Assembly (NCBI GenBank): GCA_900554525.1
Contig: USHL01000102.1
Span: 1 to 5,501 of the forward strand
Source: an uncultured Oscillospiraceae bacterium
GTDB taxonomy: Bacteria; Bacillota; Clostridia; Oscillospirales; Acutalibacteraceae
Direction: 5' to 3'
DNA: 5,501 nt
Part shown: one piece after another, positions 5,411-5,501 of the stretch
How positions within the stretch are numbered: the first letter of the stretch is position 1
Layout of the letters: the number at the start of each line of letters is the position of its first letter
The notes under the pieces: model-generated
Database searches by the model: none
What the model was told of the DNA's origin: nothing
What the model saw: only the letters and a program-made list of their open reading frames with translations
Position numbers and translations under genes: made by a program

Positions 5411-5448
5411 GAAAAATATAGGACGCTTAAAGCCTTTAAGCGTCCTAT
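5411..5448 (-). terminator. Perfect hairpin with T-run between tRNA-Gly and tRNA-Cys (terminator-like)
   Basis: A 31-base palindrome has two perfect 15-base arms (5418-5432 and 5434-5448) around a single central base. On the minus strand it is followed by ATTTTTC. Shape and position right after tRNA-Gly fit an intrinsic terminator; the first base of the stem is the final A of the encoded CCA. Only 11 bases separate the end of the T-run from tRNA-Cys, so it may be leaky or have a processing role instead. Confidence 0.7.
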
Positions 5449-5501
5449 GGAGCGGATTACGAGGCTCGAACTCGCTACCTCCACCTTGGCAAGGTGGCGC
5501 T
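5448..5501 (-). tRNA. tRNA-Gly (GCC), 3' part
   Basis: The window ends inside this tRNA; about the last 54 bases are visible, with the 5' acceptor strand and most of the D arm beyond position 5501. Visible parts are the anticodon stem CCACC/GGTGG with loop TTGCCAA (anticodon GCC at 5490-5488), the variable loop AGGTA, the T arm GCGAG-TTCGAGC-CTCGT, the 3' acceptor strand AATCCGC, discriminator T (U) and encoded CCA at 5450-5448. These identify a glycine tRNA. Confidence 0.93.

Noticed and set aside
5418..5448. Palindrome considered as a CRISPR repeat, attachment site or transposon end
   Set aside because: It occurs once in the window, no target duplication, integrase or transposase is present, and the adjoining T-run favours a terminator-like hairpin.

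Overview
The window holds a complete eight-gene spoIIIA sporulation operon (spoIIIAA to spoIIIAH, all on the minus strand, reading from about 4737 down to 141). It is flanked downstream by the start of a probable Asp23/Gls24-family gene (1-64) and upstream by a small membrane-anchored hypothetical gene and two tRNA genes (Cys and partial Gly). Every supported gene is on the minus strand. The spoIIIA genes mark the organism as an endospore-forming Firmicute. Short SpoIIIAF, AG and AH proteins, mixed GC content and the Asp23-like gene (rather than accB/accC as in Bacillus subtilis) immediately after spoIIIAH suggest a Clostridia-class host, perhaps Oscillospiraceae/Ruminococcaceae-like. That lineage call is inference.

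Layout, in transcription order (right to left): the 3' part of tRNA-Gly(GCC) runs off the right edge. It is followed by a perfect 15-bp-arm hairpin with a short T-run, then a complete tRNA-Cys(GCA) with encoded CCA and a strong intrinsic terminator. Almost touching this terminator is the ribosome binding site of a 151-residue protein with one N-terminal membrane helix and a soluble domain resembling DUF4258. This gene ends in its own terminator (4785-4822). A gap of about 47 bases carries a candidate sigma-E promoter, then the spoIIIA genes follow with overlaps or gaps of at most 9 bases. A 76-base gap after spoIIIAH has no visible terminator but has a good extended -10 sigma-A-type promoter feeding the Asp23-like gene.

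How the genes work together: in the known system SpoIIIAA (ATPase), AB, AC, AD, AE, AF, AG and AH are made in the mother cell. With forespore SpoIIQ they build the 'feeding tube' channel across the two septal membranes, which sustains the forespore and late sigma-G activity. AG, AH and AF carry ring-building-type domains related to those of type III secretion/flagellar basal bodies, and AA resembles type II/IV secretion ATPases. All eight genes look intact here.

I did not find a convincing undescribed system. The points worth a second look are regulatory and contextual: the hairpin between the two tRNAs, the small gene with no promoter room behind a tRNA terminator, and the compact sigma-E-like promoter.
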